This document shows positions 41,044 through 49,604 of a stretch of 64,000 bases of DNA, piece by piece (position 1 is the first letter of the stretch; every line of letters starts with the position of its first letter). The translations under genes and the position numbers were made by a program. The notes under the pieces are model-generated. The model was not told the DNA's origin, ran no database searches, and was given only the letters and a program-made list of their open reading frames with translations. The stretch is from contig NZ_KZ859512.1 in assembly GCF_003382685.1 (NCBI RefSeq), positions 28,141-92,140 on the forward strand, read 5' to 3'. Source of the stretch: Halorussus litoreus (GTDB lineage: Archaea; Halobacteriota; Halobacteria; Halobacteriales; Haladaptataceae).

Positions 41044-42153
41044 ATGCCTGCAAAATACCGAAACGTACCGTTGTCAACTGAACAGACTGAAGCTCAACTG
41101 ACCCCCCGGCAACTCAAATCGTACCATGACCATCGGAAACGGCTGATCGACTGGCTGCTCACGCGGGGGAAAGACCCGGACCGCGGTCACGGCTATGCCG
41201 AGGCCACCGCCCAAATACGGGCGTACCGCCTTGACAAGTTCTACCGCGCCGTCTGGGATGCCGAAGACCGATACACCGAATACGTCACCACGTCCCACGC
41301 CGATGCGTGGCTGCTCCACCTCGACGACCGGGACCTCTCCAACTCGTACAAGGCGAGCTGCATGAAAGCACTCCAATCCCTGTTCGAGTGGAAAGCCGAC
41401 ACCACAAACACGGACTGGAACTGGGAGCCAGTCAAACACTTCAGTTCCGACCCTGCACACCAGCCCCGGGATTTCCTGACCCGGGAGGAACGGGACCAGC
41501 TCCGGGAAGCCGCGTTAACCTATAACGCACTTCCAAACTACTACGAGGCTGACGATGACGAACGGGACAAACATTTGCGGGACTTGGCCATGCGGTTCGG
41601 GAAACCCCAAGCGGAGATCGGTGTCGAGGAATGGCAGCAAGTAAGCAACTGGAAGGTGCCGTCACTCATCTGGACGACATTGGACGCGGGCCTGCGACCG
41701 GTCGAAATCGGGAAGGCACGTGTTTCGTGGGTGGACACCGAAAACGGCGTGTTACGGATTCCGAAGGAGGATTCGGCGAAGAACACGGAGAACTGGCACA
41801 CCCCGATCCGTGACCGGACAGTGATGGCACTCGAACAATGGCTGACCAACCGGAACCGACTGGACAAGTACAACGGGACGGATGCGTTGTGGCTGACCCG
41901 ATACGGTAATCCGTACGATAGCAATGCGTTGAATGGGTTGCTTCGCCGGGTGTTGGAGGAAACGGAGATTGCGACGGAGGACCGGGATTTGACGTGGTAT
42001 TCGATCCGGCACAGTGTGGGGACGTATATGACCCGGGAGGAGGATTTGACGGCGGCAGCCTCCCAGCTCCGGCATAAATCAACGCGGACCACCGTCAAGT
42101 ACGATCAGACGCCCGTGGAGGACCGCCGTGATGCGTTAGACAAGATGGGGTGA
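41044..42153 (+). CDS. Tyrosine recombinase (integrase)
   Basis: A 369-aa integrase that should recombine the tRNA-Gly att sites. The N-terminal SAM-like/core-binding region (about 20-130) is followed by the catalytic domain with Arg218 (DAGLRPVEIGKA), Arg322 (WYSIRHSVGTYM, where the usual His of the HxxR box is Tyr319), His344 (SQLRHKSTRTT) and nucleophile Tyr353 (TTVKYDQTP). The ATG at 41044 (MPAKYRN) is chosen. In-frame upstream starts exist to 40906, next to attL. The gene is not split by integration, unlike SSV-type integrases. Confidence 0.92.
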   Translation: MPAKYRNVPLSTEQTEAQLTPRQLKSYHDHRKRLIDWLLTRGKDPDRGHGYAEATAQIRAYRLDKFYRAVWDAEDRYTEYVTTSHADAWLLHLDDRDLSNSYKASCMKALQSLFEWKADTTNTDWNWEPVKHFSSDPAHQPRDFLTREERDQLREAALTYNALPNYYEADDDERDKHLRDLAMRFGKPQAEIGVEEWQQVSNWKVPSLIWTTLDAGLRPVEIGKARVSWVDTENGVLRIPKEDSAKNTENWHTPIRDRTVMALEQWLTNRNRLDKYNGTDALWLTRYGNPYDSNALNGLLRRVLEETEIATEDRDLTWYSIRHSVGTYMTREEDLTAAASQLRHKSTRTTVKYDQTPVEDRRDALDKMG

Positions 42154-42192
42154 AGCGAACGACATATGCAGGTGCGCGCCATATGTTCCCGT

Positions 42193-42354
42193 ATGGCGCA
42201 AACGGATAGCCAGCAGTCGGTCTCGCACTGCAAGGCGTGTGGGTTCGAGGCTGCAACAGGCGGCGAGGATTGGGACCGGGTTGATTCACCGTCCTTTATG
42301 CGGATGACGAGCTGTCCGGAGTGCGACAGTACGAATGTGACGCTCCGCCGGTGA
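42193..42354 (+). CDS. Small zinc-ribbon protein
   Basis: A 53-aa protein with two CxxC knuckles (CKACGFEA and CPECDSTNV) spaced about 25 residues apart, a typical zinc ribbon of haloarchaeal mobile elements. The ATG at 42193 is preferred over 42166. It lies downstream of the integrase, in the same direction. Confidence 0.75.
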   Translation: MAQTDSQQSVSHCKACGFEAATGGEDWDRVDSPSFMRMTSCPECDSTNVTLRR

Positions 42355-42361
42355 CTGGCAA

Positions 42362-42688
42362 ATGGCGCACTACATCGTCCGGGCAACCCCAAAGATGGAG
42401 AAGTTGGCCGAGCTCCGTGAGCGACTCGACCGTGAAGAGTTCAGAGATATGAATCCGTTCGGCCGGGCGTTGACGCAGTCATTGGAAAACGCCCGATTTG
42501 ATCCGGAGACTGAAGAGGCGGTCTGGGAAGAAGAGGACTACTGCAGTCCGCCGTTAGCGATGGAACGCGACGCTGTCCTTGAGGAATACTTCGAAAAGCT
42601 ATTGGTCGAAGAGGTGCGTTCAGGGAAGGGCTGGGAGCGCATTGACGACCTACCCTCGTTGTGGGAATCATCGTTGGCCTTAGGATAG
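42362..42688 (+). CDS. Uncharacterised element protein
   Basis: A 108-aa acidic protein (MAHYIVRATPKMEKLAELRERLDREEFRDM...) of mixed alpha/beta prediction, with no recognised domain. It starts 7 bp after the zinc-ribbon gene, so it is probably in the same transcript. Names used for similar short proteins in haloarchaeal proviruses give no function. Confidence 0.75.
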   Translation: MAHYIVRATPKMEKLAELRERLDREEFRDMNPFGRALTQSLENARFDPETEEAVWEEEDYCSPPLAMERDAVLEEYFEKLLVEEVRSGKGWERIDDLPSLWESSLALG

Positions 42689-42749
42689 TAGGCCGTCTGT
42701 CTGATCAGATGGCGGCACTTATTTAAGCGTTCTTACATAGTTCGTACCT

Positions 42750-42881
42750 ATGGCGACGGAACAGTGGGCCGAAACACGCGACGCCAAACAATGCGGCAAC
42801 TCCGCCCACATCCTCCTCCCCAAACGCTTCCGCGGCAAAACATTCCGCATCGAATTAGCTGAGGACGATAGCGGTGGATGA
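42750..42881 (+). CDS. DUF2080-like/AbrB-like micro-protein
   Basis: A 43-aa protein (MATEQWAETRDAKQCGNSAH...). The segment CGNSAHILLPKRFRGKTFRIEL matches the short DUF2080 'transposon-encoded' family, a SpoVT/AbrB-like DNA-binding strand-turn pattern. Its stop overlaps the GTG of the next gene by 8 bp. An AT-rich promoter region (TTATTTAAGCG, ACATAG) lies at 42719-42740. Confidence 0.75.
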   Translation: MATEQWAETRDAKQCGNSAHILLPKRFRGKTFRIELAEDDSGG

Positions 42882-43092
42882 CGATACGATTGTTGCATTA
42901 AAGCGAATGAATAGGGAGCGAGGAATTGTTCTTAAGCGACTGTACAAGTCTCTTAATCGGGTGGAGGAGCAGATTCGGAACGGTCAGTCCAGGTCTGAGA
43001 TGCTTGCACAGGAAGTGGATCACTTACTCATTGAAATTGAGACAAACGGCGTACTTGACGCAAATAGTGCGGAGGAGATGGTCGGTGAGTGA
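42874..43092 (+). CDS. Helical micro-protein
   Basis: A 72-aa, GTG-started, mostly helical, probably coiled-coil protein (IVALKRMNRERGIVLKRLYKSLNRVEEQIRNGQ). No family is recognised. It overlaps the genes on both sides (8 bp each), showing coupled translation in a polycistron. Confidence 0.7.
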   Translation: MDDDTIVALKRMNRERGIVLKRLYKSLNRVEEQIRNGQSRSEMLAQEVDHLLIEIETNGVLDANSAEEMVGE

Positions 43093-43348
43093 GACGCAGG
43101 TACGATCGCCATGGACGCAGCAGACGTATGAGAAGTTCGTGGGCGAGTACGGGATACCGGAGCGGTGGCTAATGATCGCTGGCGCGGGGAACATGGCTCA
43201 AATTGTCACCGCGGGACCGGTGGGCGATGCCGTCCGGCAGACGCTCGACGAACTGAGCTACGATTGGGAGATACAGAAGACACCGCCTAGAAAGCTCGGT
43301 ATACCTGCACTCGTATTCCAAATTAGCAAGGGTGGTGACCACGGGTGA
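43085..43348 (+). CDS. Uncharacterised micro-operon protein
   Basis: An 87-aa protein read from the GTG at 43085 (VSETQVRSPWTQQTYEKFVGEYGIPERW). No domain is recognised; the centre (VGDAVRQTLDELSYDWEIQKTPPRKLGIPALVFQISKG) looks alpha/beta. It overlaps the previous gene by 8 bp and is followed 4 bp later by a zinc-binding micro-gene. Confidence 0.65.
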   Translation: MSETQVRSPWTQQTYEKFVGEYGIPERWLMIAGAGNMAQIVTAGPVGDAVRQTLDELSYDWEIQKTPPRKLGIPALVFQISKGGDHG

Positions 43349-43352
43349 AGAC

Positions 43353-43448
43353 ATGTGGCCGAGTACGGTAAAGTACGAGAATCCGAAACCCTGTCCGGAC
43401 TGCGACCAGCAGGATTGTACATGTGACAACGGTGATCACAATGGCTGA
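43353..43448 (+). CDS. Cys-rich micro-protein
   Basis: A 31-aa ORF, MWPSTVKYENPKPCPDCDQQ then DCTCDNGDHNG. It has two Cys pairs (CPDC and CTC) that could hold zinc. Its stop overlaps the ATG of the next gene (TGGCTGA in an ATGGCTGA context). Confidence 0.6.
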   Translation: MWPSTVKYENPKPCPDCDQQDCTCDNGDHNG

Positions 43449-43581
43449 AATACCGATTCTAGCTGTCACCATTGCAGTGACCGTAGCCTTCTGGATCGGG
43501 CTGGAACTCGGGCGGACGCAAGAATACGTGGACGGCTTCAGAGCAGGACTGGCAATTACTGAGGATGAGCACGATGGCTGA
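43441..43581 (+). CDS. Single-TM micro-protein
   Basis: A 46-aa protein with one membrane helix (ILAVTIAVTVAFWIGLELG, residues 6-24) and an acidic tail (GLAITEDEHDG). It is embedded in the overlapping train, sharing 8 bp with the gene before and 17 bp with the one after. Confidence 0.6.
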   Translation: MAEIPILAVTIAVTVAFWIGLELGRTQEYVDGFRAGLAITEDEHDG

Positions 43582-43762
43582 GATGCATATCGACGACATC
43601 GAACTGGAGGTTATCGAGATTGAGTGGACGTGTAAGTGCGGCCACTCCAACGCAAACGGTCTCAGCGGCGGCTTCACGGAGAAAGTAGCTTGCCAAGAGT
43701 GTCGAACCGAGTACGAGCTAATACCGGAGAACGACACGCACATTGAGGTGCATCCGTGGTGA
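43565..43762 (+). CDS. Zinc-ribbon micro-protein
   Basis: A 65-aa protein with CKCGHSN (Cys23 and Cys25) and CQEC (Cys43 and Cys46), a small zinc-ribbon pattern, and acidic ends. An internal ATG at 43574 is an alternative start. Its TGA overlaps the GTG of the next gene. Confidence 0.7.
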   Translation: MSTMAEMHIDDIELEVIEIEWTCKCGHSNANGLSGGFTEKVACQECRTEYELIPENDTHIEVHPW

Positions 43763-43965
43763 GTGGCAACCAACAGGATGGGAGGAAAGTCCGCGCACGC
43801 CGGAACCTGGAGCGCAACTTGCAGGCTTTGATCACCGAGCATTTGGAGGAGGTTCGACGGTACGCCGAGCGCTCTACCTACACGTACAAACAGGTGCTTG
43901 AACGGTATCTCCAAACGTTGGACGACCGCACACAGCACCATTTAGCACCGGGTGACTTGAAGTGA
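43759..43965 (+). CDS. Helical micro-protein
   Basis: A 68-aa basic helical protein (RKVRARRNLERNLQALITEHLEEVRRYAERSTYTYKQVLERYLQTL) from the GTG at 43759. Basic residues in the first helix suggest nucleic-acid contact, but there is no recognised family. Confidence 0.65.
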   Translation: MSGNQQDGRKVRARRNLERNLQALITEHLEEVRRYAERSTYTYKQVLERYLQTLDDRTQHHLAPGDLK

Positions 43966-44078
43966 CCTCCGAGACAGCTGCTATCTTCGGGTTTGCTGGG
44001 GGAACGGTGTTCGGAGTCTGGCTGGCCGAGTACAGTCCATTCCAACCGATTCGGCTTGATGAGGCAGATCAAAAGTGA
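43962..44078 (+). CDS. Single-TM micro-protein
   Basis: A 38-aa protein from GTG (VTSETAAIFGFAGGTVFGVW...), with one hydrophobic segment (residues 5-20). Overlap with its neighbours is 4 bp on each side. Confidence 0.55.
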   Translation: MTSETAAIFGFAGGTVFGVWLAEYSPFQPIRLDEADQK

Positions 44079-44200
44079 GCTGGATTTGTCCCCAGTGTGA
44101 CGACCAGCCGCTCGCTGTGCAGCAGCCGAACACGGGCGAGCCCACTACGTACTACTGCACAAACTGTGACGCAGAATATTACGGAGAAGTAGAATTATAG
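44075..44200 (+). CDS. Zinc-ribbon micro-protein
   Basis: A 41-aa protein from GTG: WICPQCDDQ and YYCTNCDAEY give two CxxC knuckles, a complete minimal zinc ribbon. It is the last gene of the micro-train. The AT-rich gap to 44324 (AATCTAGCC repeats, GCTAGCCTAGCAGC, TTTATGTAGATGT) is a promoter candidate for the methyltransferase. Confidence 0.65.
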   Translation: MSWICPQCDDQPLAVQQPNTGEPTTYYCTNCDAEYYGEVEL

Positions 44201-44324
44201 CGCAGCTATATGCCCGTGTAAATCTAGCCGGACAGCCGCTAGCATACAGAATGAGGCTAGCCTAGCAGCTTTATGTAGATGTATTGATAGATATTTTCCG
44301 GGCCACCGGGTACGCTGAGATGCA

Positions 44325-45437
44325 ATGCCCGGAACAGACGCGGAGGGGGTTGCAATCAGTGCCGATTATCACAACAAAGGACACCCAGAACAAGAGCCGA
44401 TCCGGTTCATCGACCTGTTTGGTGGGATTGGCGGGTTCCGTCTTGGCCTCGAACAGGCGGATGACCGGTACGAGTGCGTCGGCTACTATGATCAGGACCG
44501 GTTTGCGGTAGACAGTTATAACGCCATATTCGGTGAAACCCATGAACCAACAGACGTTACACAACTGGACGCTGAACAGATTCCGGGCCACGACCTCCTG
44601 TGCGCAGGGTTTCCGTGTCAAGCTTTCAGCCTTGCTGGAGAACGAGGTGGATTCGACGACACGCGAGGAACTCTGTTCTTTGAAGTCGCTCGGATTGCTC
44701 GACGAAAGCTACCTCAGGTACTGCTCCTTGAAAACGTCAAAGGACTACTTAATCACGCCGACGGGGCAACGTTCCGAACGATCCTCTCGACGCTGGATGA
44801 ATTGGGGTATGATGCGGAATGGCAGGTGCTTAACAGCAAATATCACGGAGTACCGCAAAACCGAGAGCGTGTCTTCATTGTCGCATATCTTAGAGATGGA
44901 CCCCGACCCCAAGTATTCCCTATCCGAGGACCGGCAGGAGAGGATATTCCAAGAGATGGAGGAACGCCGATTATAGATAACAATGGTCGGCGAAGGGACT
45001 ACTTCAAGACTATCTCCTCGGGCGGGAATAGCGCGATGGATGACTCGGATGCGGACTTCATCCTCCAGCAACCACGAGGAGATAACGATGGACGGGTTCG
45101 GAAGACCGCCCCAACTGTTACCTCGGGCGGAAGATACGAACAGAATAACTTTGTCACAGGACTCGTTCAATCCCGCGGGTTCGAGACGAGACAAGATGAT
45201 GTCAGTCATGCAGTGAAGGGTGACGGTGGAAGCTCGGTGGTCCATGCGACCGATGGTGTTTGCATCCGGAAACTGACACCGCGGGAGTGCTGGCGGCTTC
45301 AAGGATTTCCAGACTGGGCATTCGAGGCAGCACAAGAGGTCAACAGTGATACGCAGTTGTACCAGCAGGCGGGGAATGCCGTGACCGTGAACGTAATTGA
45401 GGTTCTGGGGGTGCGATTACTTACTGCGTTCAAGTAA
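44325..45437 (+). CDS. dcm: DNA (cytosine-5) methyltransferase
   Basis: A 370-aa C5-cytosine methyltransferase using S-adenosylmethionine. All hallmark motifs are in order: I FGGIGGF (32-38), IV with nucleophile Cys98 in AGFPCQAFS, VI ENVKG (136-140), VIII QNRERVF (178-184), IX RKLTPRECWRLQGFP and X YQQAGNAVTVNV. The target-recognition region between VIII and IX is about 120 residues, enough for a single specificity, which cannot be read from sequence. It is convergent with the two-gene unit at 45446-47628 with only 8 bp between stops, so a restriction-modification or protection role is plausible. Confidence 0.95.
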   Translation: MPGTDAEGVAISADYHNKGHPEQEPIRFIDLFGGIGGFRLGLEQADDRYECVGYYDQDRFAVDSYNAIFGETHEPTDVTQLDAEQIPGHDLLCAGFPCQAFSLAGERGGFDDTRGTLFFEVARIARRKLPQVLLLENVKGLLNHADGATFRTILSTLDELGYDAEWQVLNSKYHGVPQNRERVFIVAYLRDGPRPQVFPIRGPAGEDIPRDGGTPIIDNNGRRRDYFKTISSGGNSAMDDSDADFILQQPRGDNDGRVRKTAPTVTSGGRYEQNNFVTGLVQSRGFETRQDDVSHAVKGDGGSSVVHATDGVCIRKLTPRECWRLQGFPDWAFEAAQEVNSDTQLYQQAGNAVTVNVIEVLGVRLLTAFK

Positions 45438-45445
45438 GAGTCTGA

Positions 45446-46531
45446 TTAGGAGAACTCTTCGAGCGAGGATTGACCAGTTGGTGCGGAATCCCGGCTGTAC
45501 CTGCAGTATCGTTTGATGAGTTTGAGAGCAAGTTCAGTGGCTCGACGATACTCGCGCGCGAGTCTGTTGTTTCCAGTCATGTCGATGTCTTGAACAACTC
45601 CTGTATACATCACGTTGTATGACTGGCTTGATTCCTCTGCGTACCGAGTCGTGCAAAGGAATTCCAGTGTCTCCTCGATCCACTCCTCCTTCACGTCCCC
45701 GTCGTTGATTCGCTGAGTGTTCAGCTTGTTAGTCAGCTGGCTACAGTCCACCGTAATCTGCTGCTTCTTGTTGATTTGTCCTTTTCTCCACTCGGTGAAG
45801 TCTTCCTCTGAGAGTTCCGTTGGGAATTCCTTCATCCAAAGGTAGGTGGCTAGGTAGGAATGCGGTGGCTTCGTATTGTAGATGGGTTTCGTGCTCTTCG
45901 GTCGGAGGAACTCTTTTGTCCCTAGTTTATACGACTTATAACCGCCGTCGGGACCAATGGTTTCGTTTAACGATTCCTCGTCGGGCAGATGCTTTTCCCG
46001 GAATTCGTCCTCTAGCGAGGTCTCCCGCTGGAATATGTAATTTGCCCGTTGGTCATCCATGCCGTACCGAATCAACACGACATTGTTCTCTAATCCCGGT
46101 TCGTCGTTACTGAGTCTCGTATTCAGAATATTTCCGAACTCAGATGAGTAGCTGTCGGGGACGAAGGCCACGAAGTCCGTCATTGCCGTGTCAACGAATG
46201 CACCATCATCGTCAACGACATCGTAGCTATCGTCACACTCTGCTAGCATATTCAGTAGCTGTTCTGCGATTGTTGCTGGTTCATTCTCCAATGCTTTCGG
46301 CAGGATTTTCCCGATTATACTGTAGTTGCTGTCGAAGTGAACCGTGAAGTCGGGTGTGTATTCAATATCGTCTGCGGTGTCTTGGGGAAAACGGTCAAAG
46401 TAGTATTTGTCGAAGTGACGGTCAAACACGCCAAATACCGTTTCCCAGCCACTGATGACGTCGACACTATCATTGTATGTTCTAAAGTTGTGATGCTGCC
46501 AATCTACACAACCAACATCTTCCCCGCTCAT
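45446..46531 (-). CDS. Unrecognised protein with degenerate nuclease-like motif
   Basis: A 361-aa protein beginning MSGEDVGCVDWQ. No named family is recognised. Residues about 57-80 read EYTPDFTVHFDSNYSIIGKI, the spacing of a PD-(D/E)XK nuclease core (PD, then a strand with the usual E-x-K); here the second motif is G-K-I, so an active site is uncertain. The rest is mostly helical, ending in RATELALKLIKRYCRYSRDS. It starts 2 bp after the stop of the gene at 46534, so the two are translated together. It faces dcm, so one model is the restriction half of a restriction-modification system. Confidence 0.7.
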   Translation of the reverse strand: MSGEDVGCVDWQHHNFRTYNDSVDVISGWETVFGVFDRHFDKYYFDRFPQDTADDIEYTPDFTVHFDSNYSIIGKILPKALENEPATIAEQLLNMLAECDDSYDVVDDDGAFVDTAMTDFVAFVPDSYSSEFGNILNTRLSNDEPGLENNVVLIRYGMDDQRANYIFQRETSLEDEFREKHLPDEESLNETIGPDGGYKSYKLGTKEFLRPKSTKPIYNTKPPHSYLATYLWMKEFPTELSEEDFTEWRKGQINKKQQITVDCSQLTNKLNTQRINDGDVKEEWIEETLEFLCTTRYAEESSQSYNVMYTGVVQDIDMTGNNRLAREYRRATELALKLIKRYCRYSRDSAPTGQSSLEEFS

Positions 46532-46533
46532 GT

Positions 46534-47628
46534 TTAGGCAACGAAGTCGGTAAGGCTGTACTCCGGTTCTGCACGCAGGTTCAGTACACCTTCCTGGAAT
46601 TCCTTAGACATTTGATTCGCAATCCTCATCAGTGAGTTAACGGAGCCTTTGTATCCGGGGACGATAGAAACCGAGTCCGATCCTGTCACGTATATATCGC
46701 AGTTTGAACCGTCGACAAAGTCCACGAGAGAGACGTGTGCGTAGGGATTGTCGTGGTAGACCGTCATCGTGCTTTTTTCTAAGTTGCTGAGTGCTTCGAT
46801 GAGCTCTTGATTGTCGGAGGGTGAGTTCAGCACGTTTGATTGAAACTCAAGTTCTATTTCACTGATTTCACCAGACTCGCTGCGATCACTATGGGAGAGA
46901 ATATCCAATTTGTCTGTGACCGTGTTCACGAAAGACCCGAGCAAATATTCACGGTAGAGGTCAGGATCTCCGCTCTCTAATTTAGTCACCCCTTCACGAC
47001 TGATGAAGCCACTAAAGAACTCGTTGTCTTGCCGGCGGACGGTGAAGTTGAGTTTATCAACGTAGCCATTTTCGAGCTGTTCATCTCGGAAAACCTCTTT
47101 ATATGGCCGTGTTCGGAAAGAAATTGTCCCCTCCTCCTTTCGGGAGTAAACAACTGCTTTGCTGACTAGAATCTCTGCAGAGAGTTCCTCTTCGATGCTA
47201 CGGAGTACTTGCTTCAGCTCCTCGGAATCGGCGAAGAAGTCAGAGATATGCGGCTCAGCACGGTCAAAAAGCCACGTTAGTCCGTTGTCAAAGAAGTCAG
47301 GATCGTATCCTGTTACGGCAGTCCAGATCGGGGAGTCCCCATGTTGGAAAAAGGCGAATGAACCCTCAACCTCACGGTCGCTTCGTTCAATGGTTCGCTC
47401 AACCCGAACGCTATAGAAGTCTGTTTCCTCTTTGATTTTGACCGCTCCGGACTCATGGTAGTCCAGGGCTGCTCTCAGGATCGGGATGGGGTCCTCATGG
47501 GAGATTACTGTTTTGTACCTTGCTTTGTTGCGTGGTTTGCGGTTTACCTCCGCATCGATTAATTCCTCTAAAGAACCCCGGTCAATCTCGCCATAGTCTA
47601 ACGCAGATCCATCAACAAACCCGTGCAT
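46534..47628 (-). CDS. Unrecognised protein paired with the nuclease-like gene
   Basis: A 364-aa acidic protein of unknown family (MHGFVDGSALDYGEIDRGSLEELID...). It has alternating strands and helices, for example SAEILVSKAVVYSRKEEGTISFRTRPYK and HVSLVDFVDGSNCDIYVTGSDSVSIVPG, and no membrane segment. Residues near 185-200 (KLNFTVRRQDNEFFSGFISREG) give no catalytic hint. It is tightly coupled to the downstream gene (2 bp), a strong sign of a two-component unit. Its codon use and GC are lower than in the chromosomal flanks. Confidence 0.7.
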   Translation of the reverse strand: MHGFVDGSALDYGEIDRGSLEELIDAEVNRKPRNKARYKTVISHEDPIPILRAALDYHESGAVKIKEETDFYSVRVERTIERSDREVEGSFAFFQHGDSPIWTAVTGYDPDFFDNGLTWLFDRAEPHISDFFADSEELKQVLRSIEEELSAEILVSKAVVYSRKEEGTISFRTRPYKEVFRDEQLENGYVDKLNFTVRRQDNEFFSGFISREGVTKLESGDPDLYREYLLGSFVNTVTDKLDILSHSDRSESGEISEIELEFQSNVLNSPSDNQELIEALSNLEKSTMTVYHDNPYAHVSLVDFVDGSNCDIYVTGSDSVSIVPGYKGSVNSLMRIANQMSKEFQEGVLNLRAEPEYSLTDFVA

Positions 47629-47730
47629 GACAGTTCGGCAGTCTGTTACCGTGTCAAGGACCGGAGGCAGAGTAGAAAAGTATTACGAACCAGAAATTTA
47701 GAAATTGAGTCAGTTTTATCTGGATTTCGT

Positions 47731-49050
47731 TTACTTCTGAGCATATCCATGGAAAAAACCTAGGGCGGCAATAAGGATGAGGAGAAGGAGAAGGGACTTC
47801 ACGGAAAGGGTTACTGATGTAGCCTCATAGAACTCCTGTGGAACATTATTTAAAAAGAACTCGACGATAGCGATTACTGCAAGAAGAATCGTTAGATTCC
47901 GTACCGAGTTCTGGAGCTGAAGATTCGACTTTGTAGCCCTTGACTGGATTTGATCCTGTACTACTGCTGTGAACATCTCAAGCTTGTTGCCCACTCGTTC
48001 CAGAGTATCGGAAAGTGTATTCAGTTTCTCCGTTGTTCGCCGTATGTTCCTTGCCAAGTATGTCTCATGATATCCGCCCAATGAATCGTCGAACACCGTG
48101 CTTCCTTGATTCTCCTGATAGTTCTCAAGGATATCATCCATCTCCTGATATTCGTCTGCCGTAGAAGAATGCGTTTCCACCCAGTCTCTCCGTAATTCTT
48201 CTAGCTCTTCTTCGGTTTCGCTTACTTCCTCAACAGAGTCTCCCAACTCCAGAGACCCCATACTATAATTATATGACTCAGAATCAATATTTTGGATCTC
48301 GTTTTTTCGCCAAGTTAACCAATGATTCACAAGAAAAATGTTCGTCACGGCCTTCAGTTTTCGGTATTCAAATCCAAACCACTGCTCCCAATACTCTTCA
48401 TCAGCCGATAATGGGTTACCTTGATAATTGATATTAAGTACAGGAAGAGGGCTGGAGAGCAGTTCCTTCTCTGTGATGAGATAGGAGGAGTCAAGAAGAC
48501 TCACCTCCGATAACGGATTAAAGCCCCACCCATCAAGTTTGCTTGCATTATCCTTTAGAAACTCTGTGACTTGCTTAGAGGAATTGGTAGAAAACCCCTT
48601 CAACTCGTCCTGAGTTGGATTTACAAGGAGTAGTAAGGGTTTCGGCGCTGAGTCCTGAATAAGGCTAGCGGAGAAGTGATTACTTATCCCCTCAATTTTC
48701 TCACGCCATTCTGCTCGGCAACTACGGTTTGCAGTTATATCCCCGGGAGTAATTCTCTTGGTTTCCGATTCAGTGAGCGTGGCTACCGTAATCTGATGGA
48801 AGAAATATTGACTCTCTGTATCCTGAACAAGGTATGAGTGGAGTGAATCGAACTCATCGAAGGCAATAGGATCTCGTGGTCTACTGAAATGAATTGCTTC
48901 AACCTCAAGTTCACTATTCCCAAAATCTACTGTTTGGTCGGGAAGTTCTGCTTTCTGATTAAATAAGCTGCTTAGGACATTTGTGACCTCGTTATGTGAG
49001 ACCCGTTGATAGAAATCGTATCTCACTATTTGAGCCGATTGAATGTCCAT
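47731..49050 (-). CDS. Protein with C-terminal two-TM anchor
   Basis: A 439-aa protein from the ATG at 49050 (a TTG at 49065 is possible). The N-terminal about 260 residues are a soluble alpha/beta region (DIQSAQIVRYDFYQRVSHNE, WEQWFGFEYRKLKAVTNIFLVNHWLTWR). Next comes a long helical stretch (about 270-375) with heptad-like spacing. Two closing hydrophobic helices (TILLAVIAIVEFFL and SLLLLLILIAALGFFHGY) are separated by a short loop. The order is soluble sensor, coiled coil, then two-TM hairpin, like CorA-type and two-TM effector proteins of defence systems. The function is an inference. It lies about 100 bp upstream of the paired genes. Confidence 0.7.
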   Translation of the reverse strand: MDIQSAQIVRYDFYQRVSHNEVTNVLSSLFNQKAELPDQTVDFGNSELEVEAIHFSRPRDPIAFDEFDSLHSYLVQDTESQYFFHQITVATLTESETKRITPGDITANRSCRAEWREKIEGISNHFSASLIQDSAPKPLLLLVNPTQDELKGFSTNSSKQVTEFLKDNASKLDGWGFNPLSEVSLLDSSYLITEKELLSSPLPVLNINYQGNPLSADEEYWEQWFGFEYRKLKAVTNIFLVNHWLTWRKNEIQNIDSESYNYSMGSLELGDSVEEVSETEEELEELRRDWVETHSSTADEYQEMDDILENYQENQGSTVFDDSLGGYHETYLARNIRRTTEKLNTLSDTLERVGNKLEMFTAVVQDQIQSRATKSNLQLQNSVRNLTILLAVIAIVEFFLNNVPQEFYEATSVTLSVKSLLLLLILIAALGFFHGYAQK

Positions 49051-49210
49051 CAAGGTGATATGCAAAGACGGAACTTATGTTTCTATCGTTAGACACGCAC
49101 GCCGTAATTACACATCGTATTACTGGGGGCCAGTCTACCGGCGAACTCCTCTGAGGTAGAATTTACGGTGTGTTCCGCCTCACACTCTTTTCGGCGAATA
49201 TTGTCGATGG

Positions 49211-49414
49211 TCAGAGTTTGTTTGCTTCTTTCAATTCGGCGATCTGCCGGGCCATGTCCTCTGTCGCCCGCGCTGCAGAGTTCCCTGTCCCTACTATATC
49301 GAGTCCGGTCTGTGTCGCTTCCCACGTCCCGTCCTGGCGCTTGGCGAGTTCGACCAGCGTGGTGCCGTAGGCCATCGTGCGTTGTACTGCCTGTTTGTCA
49401 TCGCTTTTCGACAT
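49211..49414 (-). CDS. Small acidic/basic mixed protein
   Basis: A 67-aa protein from the ATG at 49414 (MSKSDDKQAVQR). The middle (TMAYGTTLVELAKRQDGTWEATQTGLDIVGTG) resembles small haloarchaeal proteins of viral elements that I cannot name, and it ends in a helix RATEDMARQIAELKEANKL. A longer reading frame to 49585 is less likely. It could be a regulator of the block. Confidence 0.55.
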   Translation of the reverse strand: MSKSDDKQAVQRTMAYGTTLVELAKRQDGTWEATQTGLDIVGTGNSAARATEDMARQIAELKEANKL

Positions 49415-49604
49415 ATCCCAGTGGTGGTACTGCCGTCTACTTAGTGGCTGTCCGTCCACGTTGAAAGTGAAATTATTATCTCCACGTGGAAATTGATACG
49501 CCACCGTTCTTGCGCGAAGAGACCGATTGAAGTACAGGGAATTCCTGCTGCTTTCCCGGTAGGAAGAAGTCCAGGAGTTCAGCATTAGGTTTGCTGATGC
49601 GAAG

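Noticed and set aside
41240-42090. Possible antisense genes over the integrase
   Set aside because: The integrase frame has all catalytic residues; the antisense frames do not resemble proteins.
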